Shown piece by piece: positions 1-11,800 of a stretch of DNA of 64,000 bases. The position numbers were made by a program, and so were the translations under genes. The stretch is from assembly GCF_034190915.1 (NCBI RefSeq), contig NW_026947492.1:13565501-13629500 (forward strand), written 5' to 3'. The notes below the pieces were generated by a model that was not told the origin of the DNA, did no database searches, and worked only from the letters and a program-made list of their open reading frames with translations. The stretch is from Cavia porcellus (Eukaryota; Chordata; Mammalia; Rodentia; Caviidae). Within the stretch, counting starts at the first letter, position 1. Each line of letters opens with the position of its first letter.

Positions 1-249
1 ATGTTTTTCTTGCTCCAACCTCACTTCTGATACCACAATAAATGCAAGTTACATTAGAGGTTTTTTCTTTTTTCTTTTTTGAGTCTAGTTGATAATTCTG
101 AGTGAATTCTGGATAGTCCTCTCACATGTGTACCGTACTTGTTATAAGGCTGGCCCTGTTTAACCCAAAGGCTTTCTGAAGAATGGGATCAGATTTTTGG
201 AATATTACCAAATATTGTGGTTCAGGGTCTCAGCTGTTGTCATGTACCT

Positions 250-549
250 GGCTCCTGGATCTACAGATTCAACCAATTGCAGATTGAAAATATTTGAAAA
301 AGGAATTGTGTTTATATTGAACATGTAATAATATTTTTCTTGTCATTATTCCCTCAAGAATACAGTACTACAACTATTTATGTAGCATTTGCATTGTATT
401 AGCTGTTCTTGTTAGCCTAAAGATGATTTAAAGTATACAGGAGAAATGGCTGTGTTATCTGGTATTACTACACCGTTTTATGTCAGGGATTTGGTATCCG
501 CAGGGCTCCTGGAATCAGTCTCCCGGAGATGTAGAAGGGGGACTGTATT
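250..549. mobile_element. MER2-like Tigger DNA-transposon remnant in a SORL1 intron
   Basis: The stretch starts with ggatctacagattcaacc and runs through actatttatgtagcattt, then gatgatttaaagtataca, and ends in ggtatccgcagggctcctgg and gggggactgtat. This order matches my memory of the MER2 (TcMar-Tigger) nonautonomous element. It is diverged, as expected for an insertion older than the rodent radiation. The rest of 1-641 is SORL1 intron with a T-rich stretch before the acceptor. Confidence 0.7.
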
Positions 550-641
550 TGTGTTACACTGTCTGCCTTTGAACTATGAACAGTAAAGCATGCCAGGTTT
601 CTGATTACGACTCAGATATTCTATTTTTTTTTTGATCCCAG

Positions 642-816
642 TTTTATGCAATTGCAGTTAAAGATCTGATTAGAAAGACCGACAGAAGCTACAAAGTAAA
701 ATCCCGCAACAGTACTGTGGAGTATACCATCAGCAAGTTGGAGCCGGGAGGGAAATATCATGTCATTGTCCAACTTGGGAACATGAGCAAAGATTCCAGC
801 ATAAAAATTACTACAG
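642..816 (+). CDS. SORL1: SORL1 exon, fifth from last (FNIII region)
   Basis: The exon begins after the acceptor ...gatcccag with FYAIAVKDL and ends ...KITT plus one base before the donor gtgagc. It is 175 nt, starting in phase 0 and leaving one base over. It encodes fibronectin type III sequence with the sequons NST and NMS. By family gene structure this should be exon 44 of 48; that number is inferred. Confidence 0.96.
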
Positions 817-3800
817 GTGAGCAGGAGAGAGCACAGGGCCCTTCTCGCACAGCTGAGCACTTACAGTGCTGCTGGACTTCTAGACAGAGAGTTTCCATCA
901 GGAGCTGCCTGGGATGTGCCCAAGCCGCCCTTGTGTCTCCAAACTGCCAGAGAAGCACAGGGAGCAGGGGTCCCATAACCAGGCTGCAGTGAAGTGGCCA
1001 AGGCACGGGGGACTGGGGAGTGGCTCTCTTTCTAATTCTTTCCCCTAGGCTATTTTGATATCACTAGGGAGAAGAGAGGAGGACTGCCCAAGAGTTAAAA
1101 ATATAAGTAATATCTAGCACCAAGGCGAGGCACGGCATCTGAAGCCCTAGATTAAGGCACAGGACTTCGTAGTGGCGATCTGTCATGTCGAAATCAAGGG
1201 AGACCGATAACTGGGCTGCAGATTAAAGGGTATTCGGTGTCAGGTTCACTATGGGAATGAGAACTCAGTGATTTGGACAGCAGCAGGCAGTGTGAGGCGT
1301 TCCAGCTATTGTTAGGCTGGGAGTGTGACCCGTAGGCCTGGGTCATACGTTGGTACTATTCCAGCCCTGGGTTCACACAGACTCCTTACTGTATCCCATT
1401 CCTTTCTTGCCATTCTCTTGACTCATTTGTTTTTGCCCATCCTTGGGTCCGAGGGCTCTTAGTAAATTACACACTGGTCACGGTTCTTGGCTACAGTGGA
1501 TGCCAATGGAAAGATACCTACCGTGCGCTCGTAGCGTCCACCCTAAGCAGCATGTTTCACTTCTTCCGCTGTGTGGCCACTAACTGCTCTCTGGCTCATC
1601 TTTGGTTTTCAGTCTCCTTATCAGCACCTGATGCCTTAAAAATCATAACGGAAAATGACCATGTTCTTCTGTTTTGGAAAAGTCTTGCTTTAAAGGAGAA
1701 GCATTTTAATGAGAGCAGGGTAAGTTCCCCCATTGTCAATGACTCTGGAAATCTAATTGAAATGCTATTTCAGAGATGAGCTTATTAACAGCATGCTGGC
1801 AAAGATGGTGTAAAAAAAGAAGAAGAAGAAAGGGCAGGGCATGGAAGTAAAGTGGAGAATTAAAGCAGTACTTTCTGTGTGATTGCTAATTAGGGAAATG
1901 TTTATTCTGCCCATTAAAGATGAGAATCTCTGCACTAAGCACTTTTCAGTCCTGCACTTTCTTCCCTGGTGGAAAGGGACATGGGCTGGAATACTCCTGT
2001 GCTTCCTGGAGCTGGGCAGCGGCTTAGCATCCAAACCAAGATCCCACCTTTCCCAGGCCCTCTGACTGCCCACACCGCTGGGGGCTGAGCTACATTCTCA
2101 TCCCTTTCTTCCTAGAGCAACTCTTAGAGAGAGCAGAAGAACCCAAAGGTTCTCTGCTGCCTAATGAACACCGTTGTTTTGTGTCATATTGCTGTTGTAA
2201 GCCAACACTGCATTCACAAAGGAGCTGGGGAAGGCAGAGAGAGACCTGAGAGGTTTGCCACCCAATGGTGGACACGTTCCTGAATGGAGCTGGGCTTGTT
2301 CCATTGATGGCAGAGCATAAACATAGTTAAGCCATGATAACTCTGCTATGGCTTCATGGCAGAGCCCCAGGGTCTTCTATAAACACAGGGCGATGCCAGA
2401 ATCAAAGCTCAGCTCAAATTTGAAAAGCCATGCCACTCTGGAGAATACACACAACTCTCATAACTGTGACATCTACATGGTTGATATCCTTAAATAAAAA
2501 GAATGCTTTCAAGTCAATTCAAAGCAGAAGTATCTGATTTTGAAGAACATATAAGTAAACATCTCCAGCAGTGGTGATCTAAAGGAGAAAGGTTCTGCCT
2601 TACTAGGTAAGATGTGACTTTTGTGCACTACCCTGGAAAAGATCTTGGGGAGGACCTTTATCAGTGTGCCTAGTAGTTGGAGAGCTTAGTACTCTCAGAA
2701 TATAAATTGGATCACCCTTTGGAAAGGGTTTGTGGTTAGTACAAATCAGAAACCTTGAATGTATTTATACTTCTTGATCCAGTAATTCTAAGATTTTACT
2801 CTAAAGAAACAATACACGTAGAAGACTCATATGTACTAATTATGACAATAAAAAACAGCAAGAGAGAACTACTGAAAGATAGGTGGTTGACGTTTGGGTG
2901 TGTAATGTAGCATCTTTATACCTTTCTGTATTTCACAAATGTTCTACACTGAATATCTATTAGGTGGTGAATAATAATTGCCAGTTTGTGAAAAACAGAA
3001 TATGGAAATAAGATGCCAAGCAGGTGTTGCAAAGCCCAGTCTAGCAGCTGGTTGCCATTATGAGATCCTTCATAGACATTGGAAGCCCAGCTTGTAGGTT
3101 GGGGTTATAGGTGAACATGCACTCCTCATGGAAGGTTCTGGCATAGACACAGATGCTCATCCCACCTGATTCAAAAAATAAAGAGGTCAGGGGATGGGGA
3201 CCAAGAGACCATGTTTATGAATGAAACTAGTAGGTAGATAGAGACAAAGAATGCAGTCTTTATTTAGGGGAAGAGGGTGGCACCTGAACTGAGTGTTGGT
3301 AGCTTTGACACTCAAATGCATGGAGATAAGCTAACAAATTCACTGGTCAACTTCATCCCAGCCAGCAGGCTGGGTCAGGAATGTCACAGGATGACTTTTG
3401 CCAACATAGGAGTCCAGGACTCTCTCTGAGTCTGAGAATATTATTTCATCCTATCCTGTGGTGAGTAGATCCCTGAGCTTGATAAAATCCCTCTTACATC
3501 AAGGCCAAGATGTTCAGGGTTGAGGGTCATCTTAGGAAGAGCTAGGAGGCAAGGTGACGATAATCTTCTTACATATTCTTCTAGGAGAAACCGGCTATCT
3601 CTTGTAACTGCCAGTTCCCTCATCTTAACCCATTGTCAAAAGCCATCATGGCCAGGATTTATTACTGGTCAAATTCTATACTGCAAGCTGAGGTGGAGAT
3701 GGTTAGGTTCTTGGCAGCATTTAATATTGCTTGAGAGGAGAGACAGCAGAGCGAGACTTTTGGCATGCATTTGTTGAAGTGGCTTTCCTTGAGGCTACAC

Positions 3801-6800
3801 TTCCGCTTCCACACTACAGCTCCTAAGTAGGCACAGCAGTTTTGAGACACTGGGATGAGAAGCATTCCCCTTTTCTAGGTCTGCATCCAGTATCGCCGTG
3901 GTCATATGACAAGAACTAATGAGAAACCCAAGGTGCTTTAGCCCCTGTAGATGTCTGCAGGAAGAGGCTCATGTTTGGTTGGAACCAGTGACAGACTTGC
4001 TGAGCAGGCTCCTGTGTGTGTGTTTCAGGGCTACGAGATCCACATGTTTGACAGTGCCATGAATATCACTGCTTACCTTGGGAATACTACTGACAATTTC
4101 TTTAAAATTTCCAACCTGAAGATGGGCCATAATTACACATTCACTGTCCAAGCACAATGCCTTTTTGGCAGCCAGATCTGCGGGGAGCCTGCTGTCCTGC
4201 TGTATGATGAGCTGGGATCTGGTAAGTCACTGTCACCTTTTGTCCTCCATCTGGGGGAATAGAAGAGATATAGTGTGGCCTGATGAACATGTGTCTTCCT
4301 AAAGCATGACTAAAATCTGTTGTCAGCAGAAGAAAAGCACTTATTTATTGGTTGCATCTGGTACAAATAAGTACTTCTTGAGCCAAGCATAGCATGAAGA
4401 GCCAAGTTTACAAGGTGACCATGAATATAAAGAGCAAGAAAGGAAGGGTTCTGTCTCAAAAGGAAGTTCTGCATGAGAAATGCTAGGTTAACAAGAGGTT
4501 TTATTGTTTGCTTCTAGATTTCTCAGCACCCCCAGTAGCATTTCTCCTCACTGTGGAGTAGCTGACTGTGTAGCCCTTCCCATCAATTTGGCTGTCAGTG
4601 GCAAATCCAGATGTGAATTTGGCCTAGGATCCCTGTCTTAGGTCAATCCTAGGCATCAGCTGGACCACACTAGTGGTCTACATAGAAAGTCTGCTTATCT
4701 TATAGCAACTTGACCAGATTTTCCAGAGATGTTTTGCCACTGGCCTAGTTAATTACATTTACTCCTAGCCAGAAAGGCTCAAACCAAAACCATGTGTTAG
4801 AGTTGTTAAATGTTTATCACATAATGCTTCCTGGGTTGTGATCTTGCAGAATACTATCCTCCCAAAAGAAGAAAACATTGTCTTCTACTTTCCCTTGGAG
4901 AATCATGCATACTGGAGGCTCCAAAAAGATTTTTAAAAAAACCTATAACAACATATCTCTTATTAATTTAGTGATTCCTTCCTTTATAGCATTCTGTTTT
5001 AAGCAAAACAAGCCAGCAAACCTTTGAAATACTCTTAGTGAAAACCCATTGTGAGGACCTCTGCCAGCTGCCTTTAGGATGTGGAGCTGGTGGGGAGTTC
5101 ACTGTCATCTCCGCCCTGCTCCAGCCAAGTGCACACTTCACCTTCCATTTACTGCTACACACTTGGGATAGACTGCGATCATTAAATAAGATTCTGCCAG
5201 AAATTTTTCTTTTCAGCCATGAAACAATGAATGAGCTAATGTAAAACAGGTGAACATTGAATTGGTAGATTAGGCTTGCAACACTGGTCCATCTTTGTGA
5301 GCACTTCATTAGGATGAATCCCTGGGTAGCTGTGTTTGCACATAGAGACTTAGATGGACAAAAATTCACACTGCTACTTTTGCTACAACCTGATTCCTAA
5401 GCTCCATTTTTCTTTCTGAAGTTCAGACTTGCCTCAGGAGTTTGAATATGAAGAGTCTATCCCCTTTCAAAGGGATGGCCCCCACCCCAGCAGGGTACAA
5501 GGTGGGGGGTGACTTTGACCCCAGTGCCAGTGATGAGTAACTCATCACAAAGCCTGCATTGGTTTAAGGCCATGGGAAGGAGCATCTTTGTTAGGTTATA
5601 AACACCTAAATGGCTTTTCAGAGAGCTTTAAAAATGATAAATGTATACGGAAAGGTTGTTTCTCTGTTTTTTACTTAAGTAAAAAATCTCGTAAAACTTC
5701 ATGAGCTGTTAAGGCACTATTGTAGTAAAGGAATCTCGTTTGTGTCACTTAATGGAGCTTCAGGTAATTGCAGTTCAGAGTGACTTTGGTGCCAAGTAGG
5801 GGGAAATAATTGCAATCTCGTTAATTAGTGGTCTGATTTCACATCCTCTTATGTAAGGCAAGCAAGTGGTCTTAAGTAATAATGCTAATGAAATCAATGT
5901 TGATACCCCAACAAAGGTCTCCCTTCCAAGAGATTATCTAAATAACCAACAAGGCAGTGATTAGGAGGCTAATGTAATTACCGTATTTGCATGCACAAGG
6001 CCCACCGTCTAGCAGCTCATAGCAAGTAGTCAGAAAATGTTCAGGCATCTGCAGTTTTGGTAGCTGTTTCGAACTCGCAGCTCTTTTGGTGGGTGGGACC
6101 TTGTGGATTGCCTGGTCCGTTCTCCTGTCTTCAGGGAGGAGGCTCACTGAGGGGGATCTTGCCTCGGCAGGTGGAGATGCAGCAGCAGTGCAGGCTTCCA
6201 GGTCCACTGACGTTGCCGCGGTGGTGGTTCCCATCTTGTTCCTGATCCTGCTGAGCCTGGGGGTAGGGTTCGCCATCCTGTACACTAAGCACCGGCGGCT
6301 GCAAAACAGCTTTACTGCTTTTGCCAACAGCCACTACAGCTCTAGGCTGGGCTCGGCCATCTTCTCCTCAGGGGATGACCTGGGTAAGTGGGCAGGGCAG
6401 TGGCTGTTCCTCTCAGGGTGGACCCCGCAAAGCGATGACCTGCTTAGGAAGGATTTGCCTTCAGCCCGCCTTTTGATATGAGAGAAGATATTCCTTAAGT
6501 AGTGAATCCCTGCATAAGATAAACCAGCTGGCTTTTAACTTCTTCCTAAATCAAAATACGACATTGACTTCAGTGGTGTGGCTTTGGCTAGAAACAGGGA
6601 AGACCTGCGAGGAGGTCTTGTAACTCCTCCAGGCAAGGTGGACAGGCCCTGAGTTTTGGAGACCCCCAAATTAGCAGAAAATCCTCAGCAGTGTCCACCT
6701 AACTGTTGTCTCACCTTTACAGATGTGGAAGTCTGACATCGCAGGAGATCTAGTCAAGATAAAAAATAATGCTGTCCTCACTGGTTTCTTTGAGAAGAAG

Positions 6801-7789
6801 CCCTTCCAACTGGCTCTTTCTCTCTCCAGTTGCTAGCACAGTCTCACCAGCCAATCATCTGCCTCTATGTGTTCATCACACATAGTGTGGGAGGAAGAAG
6901 GAAATCTTTTTATCCCTTTTAGAAAGCTTTGCACACTGCAATTCCTAAACACCGAGCTAGGAGACCACATAATATAATGTAGTGGCTGTGGTAAAGGCTT
7001 CCCTAAACTCAAACTGCCGAGTGTGAGTCTGGTTGTTTACCTTTTCTGTGAGCTACTTCTAATTAGTGTTTTCCCGTTTATGAAGACATTTATGTATCCC
7101 CACTCCCTGATCCTGTGACGTTAGCCCGGCTTTTTCTTCTTGTTTAATCACCAGGTAACCTGAGTTGCCTGACATGAATGGGGTGGTGGATTTGCTTCCG
7201 CCTGCTGGGGACAAAACAGTTGCCCTCCTGCAGCACTGTGTGACAAGCACTAGCAGATCAGCAGTTCCACAGGATTATACAGAGGGAGCAGAGGAACAGT
7301 GACTAGTCTGGGAAGATAGCCCTCAAATTTTTATACCCTCTAAGATCCTTTTCTTCAAAGCAGTTTGAGTTCAAGTTCAAAGGAGAAAGTAAACAATGAA
7401 GTTCATTGAACTCACTCAGGGCGTGGATGTCTCAAACTGGGGAACCAAATCACCCATTTGACTTCTGGGTCTATAATGAGGTCTTTTTTCCTGTAAGTTT
7501 TATTTGCTTGATTTTGCTAAGTTTAAGCTACCTTTAAAATAAGTTTGCCAACCTATTGATGGCAAAGAAGATGGCCCAAGAGTGACAGAGGAAGCTGAGC
7601 TGACTTTCGGGACTGATCACTGTGTCCGGCTGGCAGTGGTAGGGTTTAGCTGAGAGCTGTGGTGGGTCATGCTGTGGGCTGGGGTGCTGGAATTCATGTA
7701 GTCCTGTCTCTTTGTTTCTAGGTGAAGATGATGAAGATGCGCCTATGATAACTGGATTTTCAGATGATGTCCCCATGGTGATAGCCTGA
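642..7789 (+). CDS. SORL1: SORL1 (SorLA/LR11) C-terminal part, five spliced exons
   Basis: Sortilin-related receptor 1 is a type I membrane receptor that moves cargo such as APP between Golgi, endosome and cell surface. The coding sequence joins 642-816, 1613-1719, 4029-4221, 6171-6383 and 7722-7789 (756 nt, 251 residues plus TGA). Every junction is GT-AG and the phases agree throughout. Visible parts are the end of the fibronectin type III region, with six N-glycosylation sequons (NST, NMS, NES, NIT, NTT, NYT), a hydrophobic helix ([20 protein letters not shown]), basic KHRR stop-transfer residues, then FANSHY, the acidic stretch GDDLGEDDED and the end DDVPMVIA. In the known family, FANSHY binds retromer VPS26, the acidic cluster binds adaptors and the last residues bind GGA proteins. 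The upstream part (VPS10, LDLR repeats) lies before the window. The gene looks functional: no stop or frameshift is present. Confidence 0.97.
817..1612 (+). other. SORL1 intron, nothing distinct
   Basis: Intron between the fifth- and fourth-last coding exons, from donor gtgagc to acceptor ttttcag. I see no RNA gene or clear repeat in it. Confidence 0.85.
1613..1719 (+). CDS. SORL1: SORL1 exon, fourth from last (FNIII region)
   Basis: The acceptor is ...ggttttcag and the donor gtaagt. The exon is 107 nt; its first two bases complete a valine codon with the preceding exon, giving [16 protein letters not shown] and ending FNESR in phase 0. It opens a further fibronectin type III unit and carries the sequon NES. 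Confidence 0.96.
1720..4028 (+). other. SORL1 intron with an old L1 fragment
   Basis: Intron of about 2.3 kb from donor gtaagt to acceptor tgtttcag. It contains a purine-rich aag/aga run near 1815-1832 and an ancient L1 3'-end-like stretch (separate entry). The rest is unremarkable. Confidence 0.85.
2690..3000 (+). mobile_element. Old L1 (L1ME-like) 3'-end fragment
   Basis: The order of landmarks matches the 3' end of mammalian-wide L1 elements: 'cttgatccagtaattctaa', 'tctaaagaaacaata', and then 'tacctttctgtatttcaca' before 'aatgttctacactgaata'. The copy is strongly diverged and truncated. The subfamily cannot be set by eye. Confidence 0.5.
4029..4221 (+). CDS. SORL1: SORL1 exon, third from last (end of FNIII array)
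   Basis: The acceptor is ...gtgtttcag and the donor gtaagt. The exon is 193 nt and begins [19 protein letters not shown]. It ends DELGS plus one base. It contains sequons NIT, NTT and NYT and two cysteines (AQCLFG and QICGEP) near the end of the extracellular region. It directly continues the ...FNESR of the previous exon. Confidence 0.97.
4222..6170 (+). other. SORL1 intron with a homeodomain/POU-rich stretch
   Basis: Intron of about 1.9 kb. Most of 4222-5550 shows nothing specific. From about 5640 the sequence becomes AT-rich with many TAAT cores, described as a separate candidate regulatory element. Confidence 0.8.
5640..5995. promoter_or_regulatory. Candidate intronic enhancer, dense in TAAT/homeodomain and octamer sites
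   Basis: Seen: taattgc at 5765-5771, aataattgcaatc at about 5806-5818, ttaattag at 5821-5828, ctaatgaaatcaatg from about 5885, ctaatgtaatta from 5970, and a consensus octamer ATTTGCAT at 5985-5992. No interspersed repeat or microsatellite explains the stretch. Such clustering is typical of conserved noncoding enhancers, but AT-rich DNA also produces TAAT cores by chance, so enhancer function is inference. Confidence 0.35.
6171..6383 (+). CDS. SORL1: SORL1 exon, second from last (transmembrane helix and tail start)
   Basis: The acceptor is ...cctcggcag and the donor gtaagt; the exon is 213 nt. It encodes a short juxtamembrane linker ([14 protein letters not shown]), the transmembrane segment ([20 protein letters not shown]), the basic KHRR border, and the first part of the tail with FANSHY. 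The linker looks less conserved than the helix and tail, as expected for the membrane-proximal shedding region. The exon ends ...SGDDL plus one base. Confidence 0.98.
6384..7721 (+). other. Last SORL1 intron, nothing distinct
   Basis: Intron between the transmembrane exon and the terminal exon, donor gtaagt to acceptor tttctag. I see no clear repeat or RNA gene. Confidence 0.85.
7722..7789 (+). CDS. SORL1: SORL1 terminal coding exon (tail end and stop)
   Basis: The acceptor is ...ttgtttctag. The exon completes the glycine codon and encodes [21 protein letters not shown], followed by TGA at 7787-7789. The acidic stretch and the final VPMVIA match the family's adaptor and GGA-binding sequences. 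The 3' UTR follows in the same exon. Confidence 0.98.
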
Positions 7790-7912
7790 AAGAGCTTTCC
7801 TCACTAGAAACCAAATGGTGTAAATATTTTATTTGATAAAGATAGTTGATGGTTTATTTTAAAAGATGCACTTTGAGTTGCAATATGTTATTTTTATATG
7901 GCCAAAGACAAA

Positions 7913-7973
7913 AATAAAACAAAACAAAAAGAAACAAAAAAAAAAAAAAAGAGGAAAGAAAGGAATAAATAAA
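7913..7973 (+). terminator. Proximal SORL1 poly(A) signal cluster
   Basis: Three AATAAA hexamers (7913-7918, 7964-7969, 7968-7973) flank a long A-rich run 125-185 nt after the stop codon. They could give a short 3' UTR isoform. The genomic A run could also cause false internal priming in oligo-dT libraries. Confidence 0.35.
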
Positions 7974-10900
7974 CTTTGTAATAATCAACTGTGAACTTCA
8001 AACCGGGTTGAGTTTAGTAACCAAATTGCTTTGATTTGACGTTAATGTAGTCTTACAGGGCTATGCTTGCTGGGCATGCTTTTAAGTCTGTGAGATAATT
8101 TTGGTTCAGTAAATTGGCCATTCTTTTTATTTTTCTAAGACACAGAAATGTATTTAATAAAAACTTCAAGAGAGAGTGATGGGTAGAATCCCTTCTCCTT
8201 GAAAGCGTGTTCAAATTTTAAATTTTGTTTGGATTTAGTTTACATGAAATGTTTGGGGAAAGGTTCTTTTATGATCTTTTATTAATTTATTGGGACTCTG
8301 TATAAGGCCAGCCTTTTTGTTTTTTCTTTTTAATTTAGGCCAACCTTTTGTGGTCATCTGGCACCATGTATGTTATGATCCCCTGGCCCATAGGGTTGGG
8401 GGAGAAGGAACAGAAGTATTCTGTTGCCATTCCAAAAGCAACCCATTTTATCCACTTGTGTGTCATTTAACAGTCTTTGGCAGAAGAAAGCTCTGCGCTA
8501 TGGCTAGATTTCAGTTAAACAGAGCTGCATCTTTGGAAGCCCTGCAAGCCACAGCTTCCTCTTCTATTCATTGACTCGATCTTACTGTAAACGCCTCTAT
8601 ACAAGGTGTGGCTTTGAAAGCTACCAAATGCTAACACTGCTTTCTGATACACTGGGATCGTTGTCATTGTAAAAAGTTACTCTGATTGTAGGAGCATTTC
8701 AGATCTGTGCCATGAGAAATACGCTGGCAAATATAGTATGTATGTTTTCCATTTGAAATTTTTTGTTTGTTTTCACTACCACCAAATACTCTCAAATGTA
8801 ACGTTTTACATTTGGGTCTAGGTGGCCACTGAACTGTACTTAAAAATTCACATCGTTATATGCAGGCATTTTGAATTGGGTCAGTGCCTTCTCTTTCTCT
8901 TTTGCTTCCCTTCCACCTCCCTCAGCCATATCCCCACCCAATCTCAGAGCTAATGCTGTCCACACTTCCGGAGATAGAGGTCCAAGCATTTGGCCACTTT
9001 TTTCAGTCCACAGTCCCAGCAACATTGGACCTTCTGTATTCACCATAAAACCACCTGTGCTTTTTACCTCTGTATTACAGTGCCATCCCTGTATTCAAAT
9101 TATGGTGATTTGAAAGTTGTATGGAATCCTTTGCAGACTGATGCTTCTCCTTTGGACTTAGCATTGTGGGTATCCATGTTGTCACTTGTGCTGTATGAAC
9201 ATCCTCAGTGCAGAATTTCTTCCCAGCTGAGATGCAGTGAACTCTGAGAATTTTCCAGAATTATGCCTCCAAGTGTGTGTCCTTATAATATATGCAAGCT
9301 TTGTCCATCCCCCACCCCATAGTCTGTTATCTTCCCACAAATACTTTTTACATTTTAACCAAAAATATCATTCTTGGGTGGTACTGTAGTTTCATTCTAC
9401 CTAGGGATTGTTTAGAAAACAAAGAACCAATTAAATGTTTTAGTTTTTAAAATTTTTATTTATGCATATGTATTTTAGATGAGGAGTATTTTGACCTACA
9501 GTGATTTAGCACATCACATGAGTAGGGCTGGAGTTCATGTGAACAAATGACTTATTTTCTGGCTTATTTTCTCCTCTTTCCTCTTCCTTTTTAAATTTTT
9601 CTTTCATCAGACTGGAATTCATATCACTTTTATCTCATCTTGGAGCTGTGTTCAAAACCCTATGCTCTTTCACCTCTGCTTTAATAACCTCTCTATGTAG
9701 CTGCAAGATTAGCAATCTGGGGGGAGGCCAGTCGTCTATCCGAACCACGAGAAAGTATATTTTCTTCTGTCGCCAGCTTTTTGGTGGCATCTGTAAAAGC
9801 TGATAGAAAGGCTCCAAGGTACCGTATCTGGTGATGCCCTGGGCAAGTCTTTTGACGCAGCACAAATCTCCAGCTGGCAGTGGGAGATATTCAGAGCCTC
9901 CAGTTCTAGTTTCCAGTGCCTCACGGTGCTTGTGCACAGTACTGTACAGACCGGCCATCACCCCTCCTCGGAAGATGCCACTGTGCTGTTTGAAAACAAG
10001 CAGCCTTTTAGGGCTAGAGTATTTTATATAAACAGAAGAGCCAAGGTCTTGCGACTAAGCTAGATAGATGCAGTTATGTATAAATTGTATATTTTTATGA
10101 ACTTTTAAAGCACGCACTCCTGTTTCCTGCTACATAGTTTTGTGAAGGTTTTGATGTTCCTTATGCCACCTGCAAGAGTCCAGAGGTTGAAGTGACAGTT
10201 GCAAGTGAAATAAAACAAATACTGTGTGAAATCTTTGAAGGTAACTGTGACCACTGTGACCGCTTGGACCCCCTGGTTGCTTGCAGGGTAGGGGCTTTTG
10301 CACTGTGTAGGTGCCACCCTGAAACTTACCCTATACAGACAAAAGTTTTATTCTGTCCCAGCTCTAGCTGACAAATTGACTACATCTCTGTAGCCTACTA
10401 CTGGGCCACTAAAATTTGGTGGGCAGGGGGACTGTGCTTGTGTTTTCTCTGGAAGCTGATTTTGTGCCTTTCGGTGTTGAACACCCTTGAACTTTGTGAG
10501 ACACGGGTCCAGGCAGATGAAATGACACAGTAGAGTTCCTCCAGGGACCCAGATGGGGCACATCTGTTTCCAGACAGATAAGCAGTTCCAGTAGCTACTG
10601 ACAGCCTTACAAGCTGGGTAAACAGTTGTACCACTGGATACCTAGTGGGAACTTAGGACTTTTGGAAGAAAGGCTCCTGGTATTTCGTCTAGTGAAAGTT
10701 TCACAAGAGATATTTGTGGGACAGATAGGGACCACTGCCTGCTCCCTGTTGCCCATCATGTAACCCCTAAATGAAGCTGTGCTTACTACACATTACACGA
10801 TAGGTACTTGGCAGGGAGCTAGGGAGACCAAGGGCATGGTGAGCCCCTCGCAGATAAGCACCTAACTCTTCCTTGGAGGATCCCACCTTCAGACACCCAC

Positions 10901-11220
10901 CTAGTGGTCACTATATCCTAAAGGTTGTATCTCCAGTCCTCCCTTAAAGGCCCAAGACCCACCCCAAGGAGTTCAGTTGTCCTCCTTCCTACTAAGGGAG
11001 TCACGATGAATTCCTGAAATTCTCTTGCTTTAGCAGAGTTGGAAGGCCTCTCGGTGAAGCGCTCCAAAGCCAAACCGAATACTATTCTCATAGGGATTGT
11101 AGAAGTTGACTTGAAAACTGTGCAGAATCTTCACTTGTACTGGGATTGTTTTTTGACATTCCTGTTAGGTTATTTTTCATAAATGGGATGTGTGCTGCCT
11201 TTCAGGTACAATTTTTGTGT

Positions 11221-11226
11221 AATAAA
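11221..11226 (+). terminator. Candidate SORL1 poly(A) signal (AATAAA)
   Basis: AATAAA in the context TTTGTGTAATAAAAGC, about 3.4 kb after the stop. A plausible alternative end. Confidence 0.35.
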
Positions 11227-11794
11227 AGCTAGTGCATTAAGTTTATATAGACTACTTTCTATGCAAGACTCAGATATGGAATAGCCAGCAAGAGATGCAT
11301 ACTGTTGGGGACGTGGACAAGAAACACGTTTTCAGAAGGAGTACCACTGCTGAACATGGCTTGAGGGAGGGTAGGTTGTACGTATGTTTCTGCCCACTAA
11401 TTGAGCAGCCATATTATGAATTAAATCATCAGAGCCAAGTAATAACCCAAGAATGGTATTAGTTTCATGTGTAATGGCGCAAATGGAACAAGCATGAATG
11501 CAGAAATGGCGCATTATCCTCAGATATTCCATGTCACTTCTCATCGGAAGACTCTTGTTCAGAATTATTAGAAACTTTAGGCAAAGTCAAAAGTATTTAC
11601 AGCAAAATAAAGGCCTGTTCTGCTCTTATTTAAAGTGAAACACTGTAAATTTGTTTCTTTCCAGAGTGAAATTAGGTATTTATAATTTCAGTTGCCTTGG
11701 TAAGTTTCCAAGTCACTGATTTCTGCTGAAGATTTTACTATATTGTTGCACAATTTTAAGATAATTTTTGTCTCAATGTCAACTTTTTTCACTG

Positions 11795-11800
11795 AATAAA
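11795..11800 (+). terminator. Probable distal SORL1 poly(A) signal (AATAAA)
   Basis: AATAAA follows a T-rich stretch (ACTTTTTTCACTG) and lies 32 bases before the target-site duplication of a young ID SINE. It is the last canonical signal before sequence that no longer looks like UTR. Confidence 0.45.

Noticed and set aside
717..992. 91-residue open frame at the SORL1 exon
   Set aside because: Its first part is the SORL1 exon in frame, but it runs through the donor gtgagc into intron. The real unit is the spliced exon 642-816.
6086..6481. 131-residue open frame over the transmembrane exon
   Set aside because: It starts upstream of the acceptor in intron and reads through the donor at 6384; only 6171-6383 is coding.
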